Below are positions 17,440 to 25,062 of a stretch of 64,000 nt of DNA, piece by piece. The notes under the pieces are model-generated. The model searched no databases and was not told the origin of the DNA. It was given only the letters and a program-made list of their open reading frames with translations. The stretch is taken from contig NZ_JYJA01000030.1 of assembly GCF_000956465.1 (NCBI RefSeq), positions 1-64,000 on the forward strand, given 5' to 3'. Positions within the stretch are counted from its first letter, which is position 1; every line of letters starts with the position of its first letter. The DNA is from Microbacterium trichothecenolyticum. Lineage in GTDB: Bacteria; Actinomycetota; Actinomycetes; Actinomycetales; Microbacteriaceae. A program made the translations under genes and the position numbers.

Positions 17440-17462
17440 GAATGTGGACACTGTTCACATTC
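17440..17462. promoter_or_regulatory. Operator candidate between MFS and TetR genes
   Basis: GAATGTG-N9-CACATTC; its 17-bp core TGTGGACACTGTTCACA (17443-17459) is nearly palindromic. The same core with two changes occurs at 29014-29030 before the DUF899 gene. It is probably bound by the TetR protein encoded at 17500. Confidence 0.7.
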
Positions 17463-17499
17463 GGTTTTCATAACGTACACACCCGGCCGGGAGGACGCA

Positions 17500-18153
17500 A
17501 TGACTTCGCCCGTGCGCGCCTATCATCACGGTGACCTCCGACACGCGCTGATCAGCAAAGGCCTGCTGCTCGCGCGCACCGGCGGCCCGGGCGCGGTCAC
17601 GCTGCGCGAGGCGACCCGCGCCGTCGGGGTTTCACCCAATGCCGCCTACCGGCATTTCGCCGATCGCGACGCCCTGGTGCGCGCCGTCGCCCGCGAGGCG
17701 CAGCTGGCACTGGCCGACGCGATCACTTCGCGCGTCGCGGCCACGCCGCGCGACCTCTCCCCCGCGGAGGCCGCGATCGAGCGGCTGCGCCGCGTGGGCC
17801 TCGCCTACATCGACTTCGCGCGCGCCGAGCGCGGGTGGTTCGAGACCGCGTTCTTCACGCAGGACACCCAAGCGAACGAGGGCATCGTCACCCTCGACGA
17901 CGAGATCGTCGCCCCGTTCCGGCTCCTCATGGAGACCCTCGACGCGATGGTGCACGCGGGCGCCCTCTCCCCCGATCGCCGCCCATACGCCGAGTGGGCG
18001 TGCTGGTCGGCGGTGCACGGCTTCGCAGACATCGCCGTGCACGGCCCGGTGCGCTGGCAGCCGGCATCCGTCATCGACGCCCTCGCGGCCTCCGTCGTGG
18101 AGTCGGCCATCACGGGTGTCCGCGGCACGACCGAGGCCTCGGCCGCCGACTGA
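17500..18153 (+). CDS. TetR family regulator with WHG-type C-terminal domain
   Basis: A 217-residue repressor. HTH: YHHGDLRHALISKGLLLA, LREATRAVGVSPNAAYRHF (about 10-50), the form typical of TetR proteins that carry a WHG (TetR_C_13/33-like) ligand domain. The C-terminal half contains WACWSAVHGFADIAVHGP, the WHG region. It is divergent from the MFS gene and very likely represses it. GGGAGG (17490-17495) lies just before the ATG. Confidence 0.9.
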   Translation: MTSPVRAYHHGDLRHALISKGLLLARTGGPGAVTLREATRAVGVSPNAAYRHFADRDALVRAVAREAQLALADAITSRVAATPRDLSPAEAAIERLRRVGLAYIDFARAERGWFETAFFTQDTQANEGIVTLDDEIVAPFRLLMETLDAMVHAGALSPDRRPYAEWACWSAVHGFADIAVHGPVRWQPASVIDALAASVVESAITGVRGTTEASAAD

Positions 18154-18214
18154 GCTGCGCCCCTTGCCGTCACCCCGCGAACCGGCAAGACTCGCACCGA
18201 CGGAGGGGATGGAG

Positions 18215-18619
18215 ATGGCCGGTTCAGGGACCGCTGAGGACCCGTGGCAGCTCACCACGGCGCCGGGCACCAGCGAGTACACGATGTACCGCGACGAGGC
18301 AGCGGACCCGCCGGCACTCGTCTGCCAGGTGGGCTCGACGACTCTCAAGTACCACCTGAGCGCGATCGACGACCTCGCGGCGTGGCTGCGCGAGCAGGGC
18401 GACTGGGTGCCGCTCGGGGCCGCCGACGAGCAGAAGCCGGCGGCCGACGGCACGGTCGAAGCGTGGGGCCGTGACGAGGGCAACCCCGTCGGCGGCTGGT
18501 ATGGACTCCGCAAGGGGTACCGCGGACGGTTCGGGATGTATCTCCCGCCGCTGCTGGAGGAGCTCGGGCTCGCCGAGCTGACGCACGACAAGCGCAGCAA
18601 CAGCGTCCGCGCCGTGTGA
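18215..18619 (+). CDS. Conserved actinobacterial hypothetical protein
   Basis: A 134-residue soluble protein with no membrane segment or recognised catalytic motif. Conserved-looking pieces are AGSGTAEDPWQLTTAPGTSE, WLREQGDWVPLGAADEQKPA and NPVGGWYGLRKGYRGRFGMY. The ATG at 18215 is preferred because CGGAGGGG ends seven bases upstream; another ATG at 18209 is two codons earlier. It is co-oriented with the TetR gene upstream and the hydrolase downstream, but function cannot be inferred. Confidence 0.75.
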   Translation: MAGSGTAEDPWQLTTAPGTSEYTMYRDEAADPPALVCQVGSTTLKYHLSAIDDLAAWLREQGDWVPLGAADEQKPAADGTVEAWGRDEGNPVGGWYGLRKGYRGRFGMYLPPLLEELGLAELTHDKRSNSVRAV

Positions 18620-18672
18620 CCGGCATCGACACGAGCGGCACCGCGGGCGGCGGGGCTTCTAGACTTTCGCCC

Positions 18673-19515
18673 ATGCCGCGCCCGCCGGAAGCGACCACGT
18701 TCGCGCGCCCGTCGATGGTGGGCCGCGGGTTGTCATGGGTCGCCGACTACGTCTACGCCGGGCGCCGGCAGCTCGCCGTGCTCTCGTTCCCATGGGCGAT
18801 CGGGCGACCTCGCCCCGCTCCGCCGGCGTGGCAGCGTGGCGAGCCCGGGCTGCCCGAGGTGTATCTCATCCCCGGTGTGTACGAGCACTGGACGTTCCTG
18901 CGCCCCCTGGGCGACGCGCTCGCTTCGGCGGGCCATAGGGTGCGCGTGGTGCACGGTCTGGGTGTGAACCGGCGCACGATCGCTTCGACGTCGGAGCGCC
19001 TCGCCGGCCTGCTCGCCCGCACGCCGGCGCCCGACGCCGGGCGCGTGCTCGTCGCCCACAGCAAGGGCGGCCTCATCGGCAAGCACCTGCTGGTCTCGTC
19101 CGGGGCCGCCGCGCGGGCCGCCGCAGCGGCGGCCGCCGGCGGCGACCCTGCCGAGGGCGCCGCGGCAACGACCGACGGCGGTCGCCCGCTCGGCCTGGTC
19201 GGGCTCGTCGCCGTGGCGACGCCGTTCGGCGGCTCGCGGCTCGCCCGCCTCTTCGTCGTCCCGAGCATCCGCGCCTTCAGCCCCAAGGACGAGACCATCC
19301 TCACCCTCGGCCGCGAGACGTCGGTCAACGGCCGCATCGTGTCGGTGTTCGGGCCGTGGGATCCCCACATCCCCGAGGGGAGCGCACTCGATGGCGCGAC
19401 GAACATCGCCGTCCCGACGTCGGGCCACTTCCGGGTGCTCGGAGCCCGCTCGACCGCGCGCGCCGTGCTCGATGGCATCGCCGTGCTCACGGGAACGGTA
19501 CCCGCGGCCGACTAG
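18673..19515 (+). CDS. Alpha/beta hydrolase, lipase-like
   Basis: A 280-residue protein. The strand-nucleophile-helix element is VLVAHSKGGLIGKHLLV (about 128-145), a Ser-Lys-Gly-Gly elbow seen in lipase/PGAP1-like hydrolases. The upstream EVYLIPGVYEHWTFLRPLG is the oxyanion strand. A low-complexity Ala-rich insertion occurs near 150-170. The likely catalytic His is in VPTSGHFRVLG near the C-terminus. The start MPRPPEATTF is chosen over an upstream GTG-like extension. Substrate is probably an ester or acylglycerol. Confidence 0.82.
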   Translation: MPRPPEATTFARPSMVGRGLSWVADYVYAGRRQLAVLSFPWAIGRPRPAPPAWQRGEPGLPEVYLIPGVYEHWTFLRPLGDALASAGHRVRVVHGLGVNRRTIASTSERLAGLLARTPAPDAGRVLVAHSKGGLIGKHLLVSSGAAARAAAAAAAGGDPAEGAAATTDGGRPLGLVGLVAVATPFGGSRLARLFVVPSIRAFSPKDETILTLGRETSVNGRIVSVFGPWDPHIPEGSALDGATNIAVPTSGHFRVLGARSTARAVLDGIAVLTGTVPAAD

Positions 19516-19520
19516 CCCGG

Positions 19521-20102
19521 TCAGGCCTCGGGGCGGTGCGGCCACCAGTCCGGCAGCAGCGCGAGATACACCCGGAGGAAGTCCTCGACCCGCGGGGACG
19601 GATGCCGCAGCCACCCGTCGATGATCCCCACCGTGCCGTCCGCGAGGAAGCGCGCGGCGGCGTCCGAGACGCTCGCGGGGGTCGCGCCCGCGACCGGCAC
19701 CGCGATCTCGACGCGCCCGCGGTCCAGCAGTGTCTCGGTGGTGCCGCGGAAGTGCCTGCTCAGCATCGCGTGCAGCGCTCCGCCGCCGTCCGCGAGCTCG
19801 CGGCGGTAGATGTCGACGTGCCGCAGGATGTGGTGCAGCACACCTTCGGTCACGGTCGCGACGGCGGTGGCGGCATCCGATCGGTCCTTCATGAGCTCGT
19901 CGCGCAGCACGTCGAGCTCGGCGGTGAGCGCCGCCTCGACCAGCGCCTCGGGCGATTCCGCGTGCTCGTAGAAGGTCGAGCGATGTACGCCCGCCGCATC
20001 GGCGAGCTGGGTGACCGTCAAGCTCGCGATCGGCCGATCCTCGGCGAGACGGAGTGCCGCGGCGTACAGACGATCACGACTGCGCTGCTTGCGAGGGTCC
20101 AT
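19521..20102 (-). CDS. TetR family regulator
   Basis: A 193-residue repressor. The N-terminal HTH is RDRLYAAALRLAEDRPIASL followed by VTQLADAAGVHRSTFYEH (about 10-50); the C-terminal ligand domain is poorly conserved. It is divergent from the SDR gene at 20210, with two matching operator-like sequences in the 107-bp gap. It likely represses both itself and the dehydrogenase. It ends six bases from the convergent hydrolase. Confidence 0.9.
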   Translation of the reverse strand: MDPRKQRSRDRLYAAALRLAEDRPIASLTVTQLADAAGVHRSTFYEHAESPEALVEAALTAELDVLRDELMKDRSDAATAVATVTEGVLHHILRHVDIYRRELADGGGALHAMLSRHFRGTTETLLDRGRVEIAVPVAGATPASVSDAAARFLADGTVGIIDGWLRHPSPRVEDFLRVYLALLPDWWPHRPEA

Positions 20103-20122
20103 GGCGCCTCCGGGAATCTTTT

Positions 20123-20164
20123 CGACAGGTGTAGGTTAAGTCATGTATAGCCGACAGATGTCGG
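20123..20164. promoter_or_regulatory. Two related operator sites, TetR/SDR divergent region
   Basis: Site 1 CGACAGGTGTAG (20123-20134) and site 2 CGACAGATGTCG (20152-20163) agree at 10 of 12 positions and start 29 bases apart. Site 2 extends to CCGACA-GA-TGTCGG, a perfect 6-bp inverted repeat (20151-20164). This fits a primary and a weaker secondary site for the adjacent TetR protein. Confidence 0.65.
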
Positions 20165-20209
20165 AGAAGTGATCGGCGCCACGCGATGACGCCACCAACG
20201 GAGGTAATC

Positions 20210-20965
20210 ATGGCTACGTACGATGTCGCGGAGCGTTCCGCCATCGTCACCGGCGCAGGATCCGGCATCGGCCGGGCGGTCGCCCTCACCCTCGCCGCCA
20301 ACGGCGCGGCGGTCCTCGTCGCGGATGTGCGACAGGAGGCCGCGGACGCGGTCGTCGCAGAGATCACGGGCGCGGGCGGCACGGCAGCGGCGTTCGTCGG
20401 CGACGTGGCGGACCCTGCGGTCGGGCAGGCGGCCGTCGAGGCCGCAGAGGCCCTCGCTCCCCTGCGGATCGCGGTCAACAACGCCGGTATCGGCGGCGCG
20501 GCGGCACCGATCGGCGAGTACCCGATCGACTCGTGGCAGAAGGTCATCGAGATCAACCTGAACGCGGTGTTCTACGGCACGCGCGCGCAGGCGCCCGCGA
20601 TCGCGAAGAACGGCGGCGGCTCGATCGTCAACATCTCGTCGGTGCTCGGCTCCGTCGGCATCCCCATGTCGTCGGCCTACGTCACCGCCAAGCACGGCGT
20701 CGTCGGCCTCACCAAGAACGCCGCTCTCGAGTACGGCACGCAGGGCGTGCGCGTGAACGCGGTCGGCCCCGGCTTCATCCACACTCCCCTCGTCGACGCG
20801 AACCTCGACGCCGACGCGCAGGCCGCGCTCGCCGCCAAGCACGCGCTGGGCCGCCTCGGCGACCCGCAGGAGGTGGCGAACCTCGTGGCGTTCCTCGCCT
20901 CGGATGCCGCCACCTTCGTCAGCGGCAGCTACCACCTCGTCGACGGCGGTTACGCCGCGCAGTAG
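20210..20965 (+). CDS. Short-chain dehydrogenase/reductase (classical SDR)
   Basis: A 251-residue NAD(P)-dependent oxidoreductase with all classical SDR motifs: VTGAGSGIGRAVALTLA (cofactor, about 12-28), NNAGIGG (about 90), ISSVLGS with the catalytic Ser (about 142), SAYVTAKHGVVGL with Tyr and Lys (about 155-162), and VNAVGPGFIHTPL. The ATG at 20210 follows CGGAGG by about four bases. Its control by the divergent TetR is inferred from the paired operators. Substrate unknown. Confidence 0.92.
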   Translation: MATYDVAERSAIVTGAGSGIGRAVALTLAANGAAVLVADVRQEAADAVVAEITGAGGTAAAFVGDVADPAVGQAAVEAAEALAPLRIAVNNAGIGGAAAPIGEYPIDSWQKVIEINLNAVFYGTRAQAPAIAKNGGGSIVNISSVLGSVGIPMSSAYVTAKHGVVGLTKNAALEYGTQGVRVNAVGPGFIHTPLVDANLDADAQAALAAKHALGRLGDPQEVANLVAFLASDAATFVSGSYHLVDGGYAAQ

Positions 20966-20984
20966 CATCCGCCTGTCCGGAACC

Positions 20985-21019
20985 GGCGGCCCGCGTGCAC
21001 CCGAAGCACGCGGGCCGCC
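20985..21019. terminator. Bidirectional hairpin terminator
   Basis: Perfect 14-bp stem GGCGGCCCGCGTGC / GCACGCGGGCCGCC with a 7-base loop, between the convergent SDR and GNAT genes. Confidence 0.85.
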
Positions 21020-21037
21020 TCCCATTCCGCGCGATGT

Positions 21038-21511
21038 CTACAGCTGCGGCGGGGTCCACACGAGAGTGTGGCCGGTCGCGGTGAACATCTCGTTACCGGC
21101 GAGTTTGCCGGTCGTGGTCGACTCGAGCACGAAACCCAGCGCCTCGTAGAAGTCGCGCGCGGCGTTGCCGTCGAGGACCTCGAGTTCGACCCGCCCGCCG
21201 GAGCGCGCGACGAAGTGCTCGACGAGTGCCCGGCCGACGCCGCGGCGGTACTGGCCGGGATCGACGTAGATCCAGGTGATCTCGCCGCCGCCGGGGCCGA
21301 CGCTGCCGGCGATGAAGCCTGCGACCGCACCCTCGGTCTCGGCGACCCACACCTCGTCATCGAAGAGGCCCTCGTTCTCATACGTGGCGGCGAGGTCGAG
21401 GTACGCATCGAGGAGCCCGGCGGCGCGGAGCTCGTCGAGCCGGGCGGCGTCGTGGATGCGCTGGATGTCGTCCCAGTCGGCGCTGTCGTACGGACGGATG
21501 AGGACGGTCAT
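21038..21511 (-). CDS. GNAT family N-acetyltransferase
   Basis: A 157-residue acetyltransferase. The central beta-strand and acetyl-CoA-binding loop are visible as ITWIYVDPGQYRRGVGRALV (Q-x-x-G-x-G variant: QYRRGVG, about 83-97), with AVAGFIAGSVG before it and DFYEALGFVLEST near the end. The ATG overlaps the stop of the upstream HNH gene (TCAT at 21508-21511 on the plus strand), so they are translated together. Acceptor substrate unknown. Confidence 0.9.
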   Translation of the reverse strand: MTVLIRPYDSADWDDIQRIHDAARLDELRAAGLLDAYLDLAATYENEGLFDDEVWVAETEGAVAGFIAGSVGPGGGEITWIYVDPGQYRRGVGRALVEHFVARSGGRVELEVLDGNAARDFYEALGFVLESTTTGKLAGNEMFTATGHTLVWTPPQL

Positions 21512-21876
21512 GGTGTCTCACCGGGCACCGCGGCCGCGCCGCGCCACGCGGCGAGGACCTCGACATGGCGCAGCAGGAACGCGCGCTCGTCGAGGCGCTT
21601 GCGACGCAGCCACCCGGTCACCTCGTCGTTGCACTTGCTCGCGTTGCACGACCGGCACGCGGGGACGACGTTCTCGAACGTGTAGCGGCCGCCGCGGGAG
21701 ATGGGCAGCACGCAGTCCTTCTGGAACGGACCCACCGTCACGCCGCAGTAGGCGCACGCGCCCCACGCCTCGACGAGGTCCTCCCACTCGTCGAGTGTGA
21801 GGTCGTTGTCGGCAGCGGCCACCCGGCGAGCGCGGCGTCGCGCGGCGCGCGCACGCCTGGTCTGACTCACCGCCAT
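21508..21876 (-). CDS. HNH endonuclease-like protein with Cys in place of the first HNH His
   Basis: A 122-residue protein with a basic N-terminus and a treble-clef HNH fold. CAYCG and CRSCN are the zinc-binding knuckles, and GGRYTFENVVPACRSCNASK is the core. Where the family normally has Asp-His before the VLPISRGG strand, this protein has Asp-Cys (KDCVLPISRGG). That His normally acts as the general base, so nuclease activity is doubtful or altered. It forms a two-gene operon with the GNAT gene by a four-base overlap. Confidence 0.8.
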   Translation of the reverse strand: MAVSQTRRARAARRRARRVAAADNDLTLDEWEDLVEAWGACAYCGVTVGPFQKDCVLPISRGGRYTFENVVPACRSCNASKCNDEVTGWLRRKRLDERAFLLRHVEVLAAWRGAAAVPGETP

Positions 21877-21897
21877 GCCCGAAGGCTACCGACTCCG

Positions 21898-22728
21898 TCA
21901 GGCGACGGGGTCGGGCACGCCGTCGAGGAGCTTCTCGATCGTGGTGATGACGCCGTGGTCGAGGTTCGACGGGGCGCGGAAGCGCGCCCGCGCCGCGACG
22001 AGCGGATGCGCGTTGGCCATCGCGAACGACAGGGACGCGGCATCCATCATCTCGAGGTCGTTGAGGTAGTCGCCGAAGACCGCCGTCTGCTCGGGCGCGA
22101 TGCCCGTCGCCGCCTGCAGTCGCCTGAGCGCGACGCCCTTGTTGACGCCCTGGTTCATGACGTCGATCCAGTGCTCGCCCGACACGACCACCTGGTGGGT
22201 CGCTCGCAGATCGTCGAGCGCCGGGGCGGTGGCCGCGGCCTCCGCGAAGTCGAAGATCGCGACCTTGAGGATCTGGTCGTCGACGGCGAGCAGATCGGGC
22301 ACGGCCTCGAGCCGGGCGTAGTACTTCTCGGCCTCGGGGAGGAAGGCGTCGTCGGCGCGCTCGATGTAGGCGGACCGCTTGCCGCACACGACGACGCCGA
22401 GGTCACGCCCCTCGGCGGCGAGCGCGCGCAGGCGCGTGACGAGCGACGCCGTGAACGCAGCGTCCATCGCGTCCGAGCTGATCTCGGCGTCGCCCTCGAC
22501 GACGTACGCGCCGTTCTCGGCGATGAACACCATGTCGTCGAGGTGCTCGGCGAACGCGTGCTGCAGCGTCGCGAGCTGGCGTCCGCTCGCCGGCGCGAAG
22601 CGGATGCCGTCCGCGTGCAGGCGGTCCAGCAGCGGCCAGAGGGCCTCGGGGATGCGGCCGTGGCCGTCGAGCAGCGTGCCGTCCATGTCGACGGCGATCA
22701 GGCGGAGGTCGGGCGAGGGGAAGGGCAT
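21898..22728 (-). CDS. HAD superfamily hydrolase, Cof/IIB type
   Basis: A 276-residue phosphatase. Motif I is IAVDMDGTLLDGHG with the two catalytic Asp (about 12-15), motif II is FAPASGRQL, Lys of motif III lies in NQGVNKGVALRRLQ, and motif IV is VFGDYLNDLEMM. The cap domain between motifs II and III is of the C2B type. Such enzymes dephosphorylate sugar phosphates or flavin and pyridoxal phosphates. It is divergent from pgi, which fits but does not prove a role in sugar-phosphate metabolism. Confidence 0.93.
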   Translation of the reverse strand: MPFPSPDLRLIAVDMDGTLLDGHGRIPEALWPLLDRLHADGIRFAPASGRQLATLQHAFAEHLDDMVFIAENGAYVVEGDAEISSDAMDAAFTASLVTRLRALAAEGRDLGVVVCGKRSAYIERADDAFLPEAEKYYARLEAVPDLLAVDDQILKVAIFDFAEAAATAPALDDLRATHQVVVSGEHWIDVMNQGVNKGVALRRLQAATGIAPEQTAVFGDYLNDLEMMDAASLSFAMANAHPLVAARARFRAPSNLDHGVITTIEKLLDGVPDPVA

Positions 22729-22850
22729 GGTGCTTCCACCCTACGGTCGGCTTCCTGAACGCCGGGCGGACGCCCGCCTCACAACAGCGGCGGGCCGTCG
22801 GTGAGTAACGCGTAACCAACGCGCGCACCCGCGCGGGTACCTTGGGGTGC

Positions 22851-24530
22851 GTGACAGCTCCCATCGATGCCACCACCACCTCCGCCTGGGCCGAGCTCAG
22901 CTCGATCCGCGACTCGTTCGCCCCCGATCTGCGCGACTGGTTCGCCATCGATCCGCGTCGCGCCGAGCGTCTGAGCTTCGAGCTCGCCGACCTGCACGTC
23001 GACCTGTCGAAGAACCTCGTGACCGACGAGATCCTCGCGGCGCTCGTGAAGCTCGCCGAAGAGACCGGGGTCGCCGAGCGCTACGCCGCGATGCTCGCCG
23101 GCGAGCACATCAACACCACTGAGGACCGAGCGGTGCTCCACACCGCGCTGCGGCGGCCCGCGGGCGCCGCGCCCGCGCTCGTCGTGGACGGCCAGGACGT
23201 CGACGCGGATGTGCAATCGGTGCTCACCGCCATGACTGCCTTCGCCGATCGCGTGCGCTCGGGCGAGTGGCAGGGCGTGACCGGCAAGAAGGTCACGCAC
23301 ATCGTCAACATCGGCATCGGCGGCTCGGACCTCGGTCCGGTCATGATCTCGGCGGCCCTCGAGCCGTATGCCACCGCCGGCATCCAGGCCCGCTTCGTGT
23401 CGAACATCGACCCGTTCGACCTCGCGAACAAGACGAAGGACCTCGACCCCGAGACGACGCTGTTCATCGTCGCGTCGAAGACCTTCACCACGCTCGAGAC
23501 GCTGACCAACGCCCGCCTCGCGCGCGACTGGCTGTGGGCCGGCCTCGCGGCGTCGGGTGCGATCGACGGCTCGTATGAGGCGAGGACGGATGCTGTGGCC
23601 CACCACTTCGTCGCCGTCTCGACCGCTCTCGACAAGGTCGCCGCGTTCGGCATCGACACCGACAACGCGTTCGGCTTCTGGGACTGGGTCGGCGGCCGCT
23701 ACTCCGTGGACTCGGCCATCGGTCTCTCGCTCATGATCGAGCTCGGCCCCGACGTGTTCCGCGAGCTGCTCGCCGGATTCCACGCGGTCGACGAGCACGT
23801 GGCGAGCGCGCCGCTCGAGCGCAACGTGCCGGTGCTGATGGGCCTCCTCAACATCTGGTACTCGAACTTCCTCGGCGCCCAGTCGCACGCGGTGCTCCCC
23901 TACGCCCAGCAGCTCTCGCGCTTCGCCGCGTACCTGCAGCAGCTGACCATGGAGTCCAACGGCAAGTCCGTCCGCTGGGACGGCTCCCCTGTCACCACCG
24001 ACACCGGCGAGGTGTTCTGGGGCGAGCCCGGCACCAACGGTCAGCACGCGTTCTACCAGCTGATCCACCAGGGCACGCGCCTCATCCCGGCCGACTTCAT
24101 CGCCTTCGCCAACCCCGCCTACGCGCTCGAGGACGGCGGCCGCGACGTGCACGGCCTGTTCCTGTCGAACTTCCTCGCGCAGACCAAGGCGCTCGCCTTC
24201 GGCAAGACGGCCGAAGAGGTCGGGGCCGAAGGCACCACCGGGGCCCTCGTCGCCGCGCGCACGTTCGCGGGCAACAAGCCGACGACGTCGATCTTCGCTC
24301 CGGCGCTCACGCCCGCCGTGCTCGGCCAGCTCGTCGCGCTGTACGAGCACATCACGTTCACGCAGGGCGTGATCTGGGGCGTCAACTCGTTCGACCAGTG
24401 GGGAGTCGAGCTCGGCAAGCAGCTGGCTCTGCAGATCGCGCCGGCCATCGAGGGCGACGAGGCGGCGATCGCCGCGCAGGATGCCTCGACCCGCGCGCTC
24501 CTCGCCTACTACGCCGCGCATCGCGAGTAG
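22851..24530 (+). CDS. pgi: Glucose-6-phosphate isomerase
   Basis: A 559-residue cytoplasmic enzyme interconverting glucose 6-phosphate and fructose 6-phosphate. Signatures: [13 protein letters not shown] (sugar-phosphate site), [15 protein letters not shown], the catalytic Glu region [35 protein letters not shown] with the ring-opening His, and the C-terminal [14 protein letters not shown] with the catalytic Lys. Length is typical. The start is a GTG at 22851 beginning [13 protein letters not shown]; the ribosome-binding site is weak. A decayed sugar PTS gene follows on the opposite strand. Confidence 0.97.
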   Translation: MTAPIDATTTSAWAELSSIRDSFAPDLRDWFAIDPRRAERLSFELADLHVDLSKNLVTDEILAALVKLAEETGVAERYAAMLAGEHINTTEDRAVLHTALRRPAGAAPALVVDGQDVDADVQSVLTAMTAFADRVRSGEWQGVTGKKVTHIVNIGIGGSDLGPVMISAALEPYATAGIQARFVSNIDPFDLANKTKDLDPETTLFIVASKTFTTLETLTNARLARDWLWAGLAASGAIDGSYEARTDAVAHHFVAVSTALDKVAAFGIDTDNAFGFWDWVGGRYSVDSAIGLSLMIELGPDVFRELLAGFHAVDEHVASAPLERNVPVLMGLLNIWYSNFLGAQSHAVLPYAQQLSRFAAYLQQLTMESNGKSVRWDGSPVTTDTGEVFWGEPGTNGQHAFYQLIHQGTRLIPADFIAFANPAYALEDGGRDVHGLFLSNFLAQTKALAFGKTAEEVGAEGTTGALVAARTFAGNKPTTSIFAPALTPAVLGQLVALYEHITFTQGVIWGVNSFDQWGVELGKQLALQIAPAIEGDEAAIAAQDASTRALLAYYAAHRE

Positions 24531-24534
24531 GCCG

Positions 24535-25060
24535 CACGCCGTCGAGGACGATGCCGAACGCGTGCCCGGTCGGCTGGGCCGCGGCGATCACCCCCGCTCC
24601 CGGCGAGAACACGGTGTCGCCGACCGGCTCGATGGCCGCGCCCGGGCCCGGTGACCCCGTCGGGAAGACCCATGATCAGGCTGCCGATGCCGATCGTGAG
24701 ACCGCCGACGAAGCAGCCTACGAGCATGCGCGGATAGATCCGCTTGAACCGCAGATGGATGCGGTAGAGCGACGGCTCCGAGATGCCGCCCAGCAGGCCT
24801 GCGGCGAGCGCGCCGGTCGCCGTCTGCCGCATCTGGGTGTCACGGTGGCGGAGCGAGAGCACGAGCACACCGGCGGTCGCACCGAAGCATGCGAAGTTCC
24901 ACGCACCCATCGGGCCTTGGATGAAGTCGTACCCGAGCGTCTGGATGTTCAGGAGCATGATCGCGTTGATCGGCCAGTGCAGGCCGAGGGGCACCATGAA
25001 AGGGTAGGCGGCGGCCCGGTATGCCCCCGGGCCAGGACTTTTCGTGGCGGATGCTCCCGC
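24535..25060 (-). pseudogene. Remnant of a beta-glucoside/sucrose PTS permease (EIIC-EIIA)
   Basis: On the minus strand, one frame encodes EIIC membrane sequence: FMVPLGLHWPINAIMLLNI, DFIQGPMGAWNFACFGATAG, GGISEPSLYRIHLRFKRIYP and LVGCFVGGLTIGIGSLIMG. After a shift near 24640-24660, a second frame continues with an EIIA-type start (PVGDTVFSPGAGVIAAAQPT, then GHAFGIVLDGV) before running into pgi. The N-terminal EIIB and most of EIIC, the EIIC end and most of EIIA are missing. No start codon or full frame remains. This is a truncated, frameshifted relic between pgi and the GMC oxidase gene. Confidence 0.85.
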
Positions 25061-25062
25061 AG

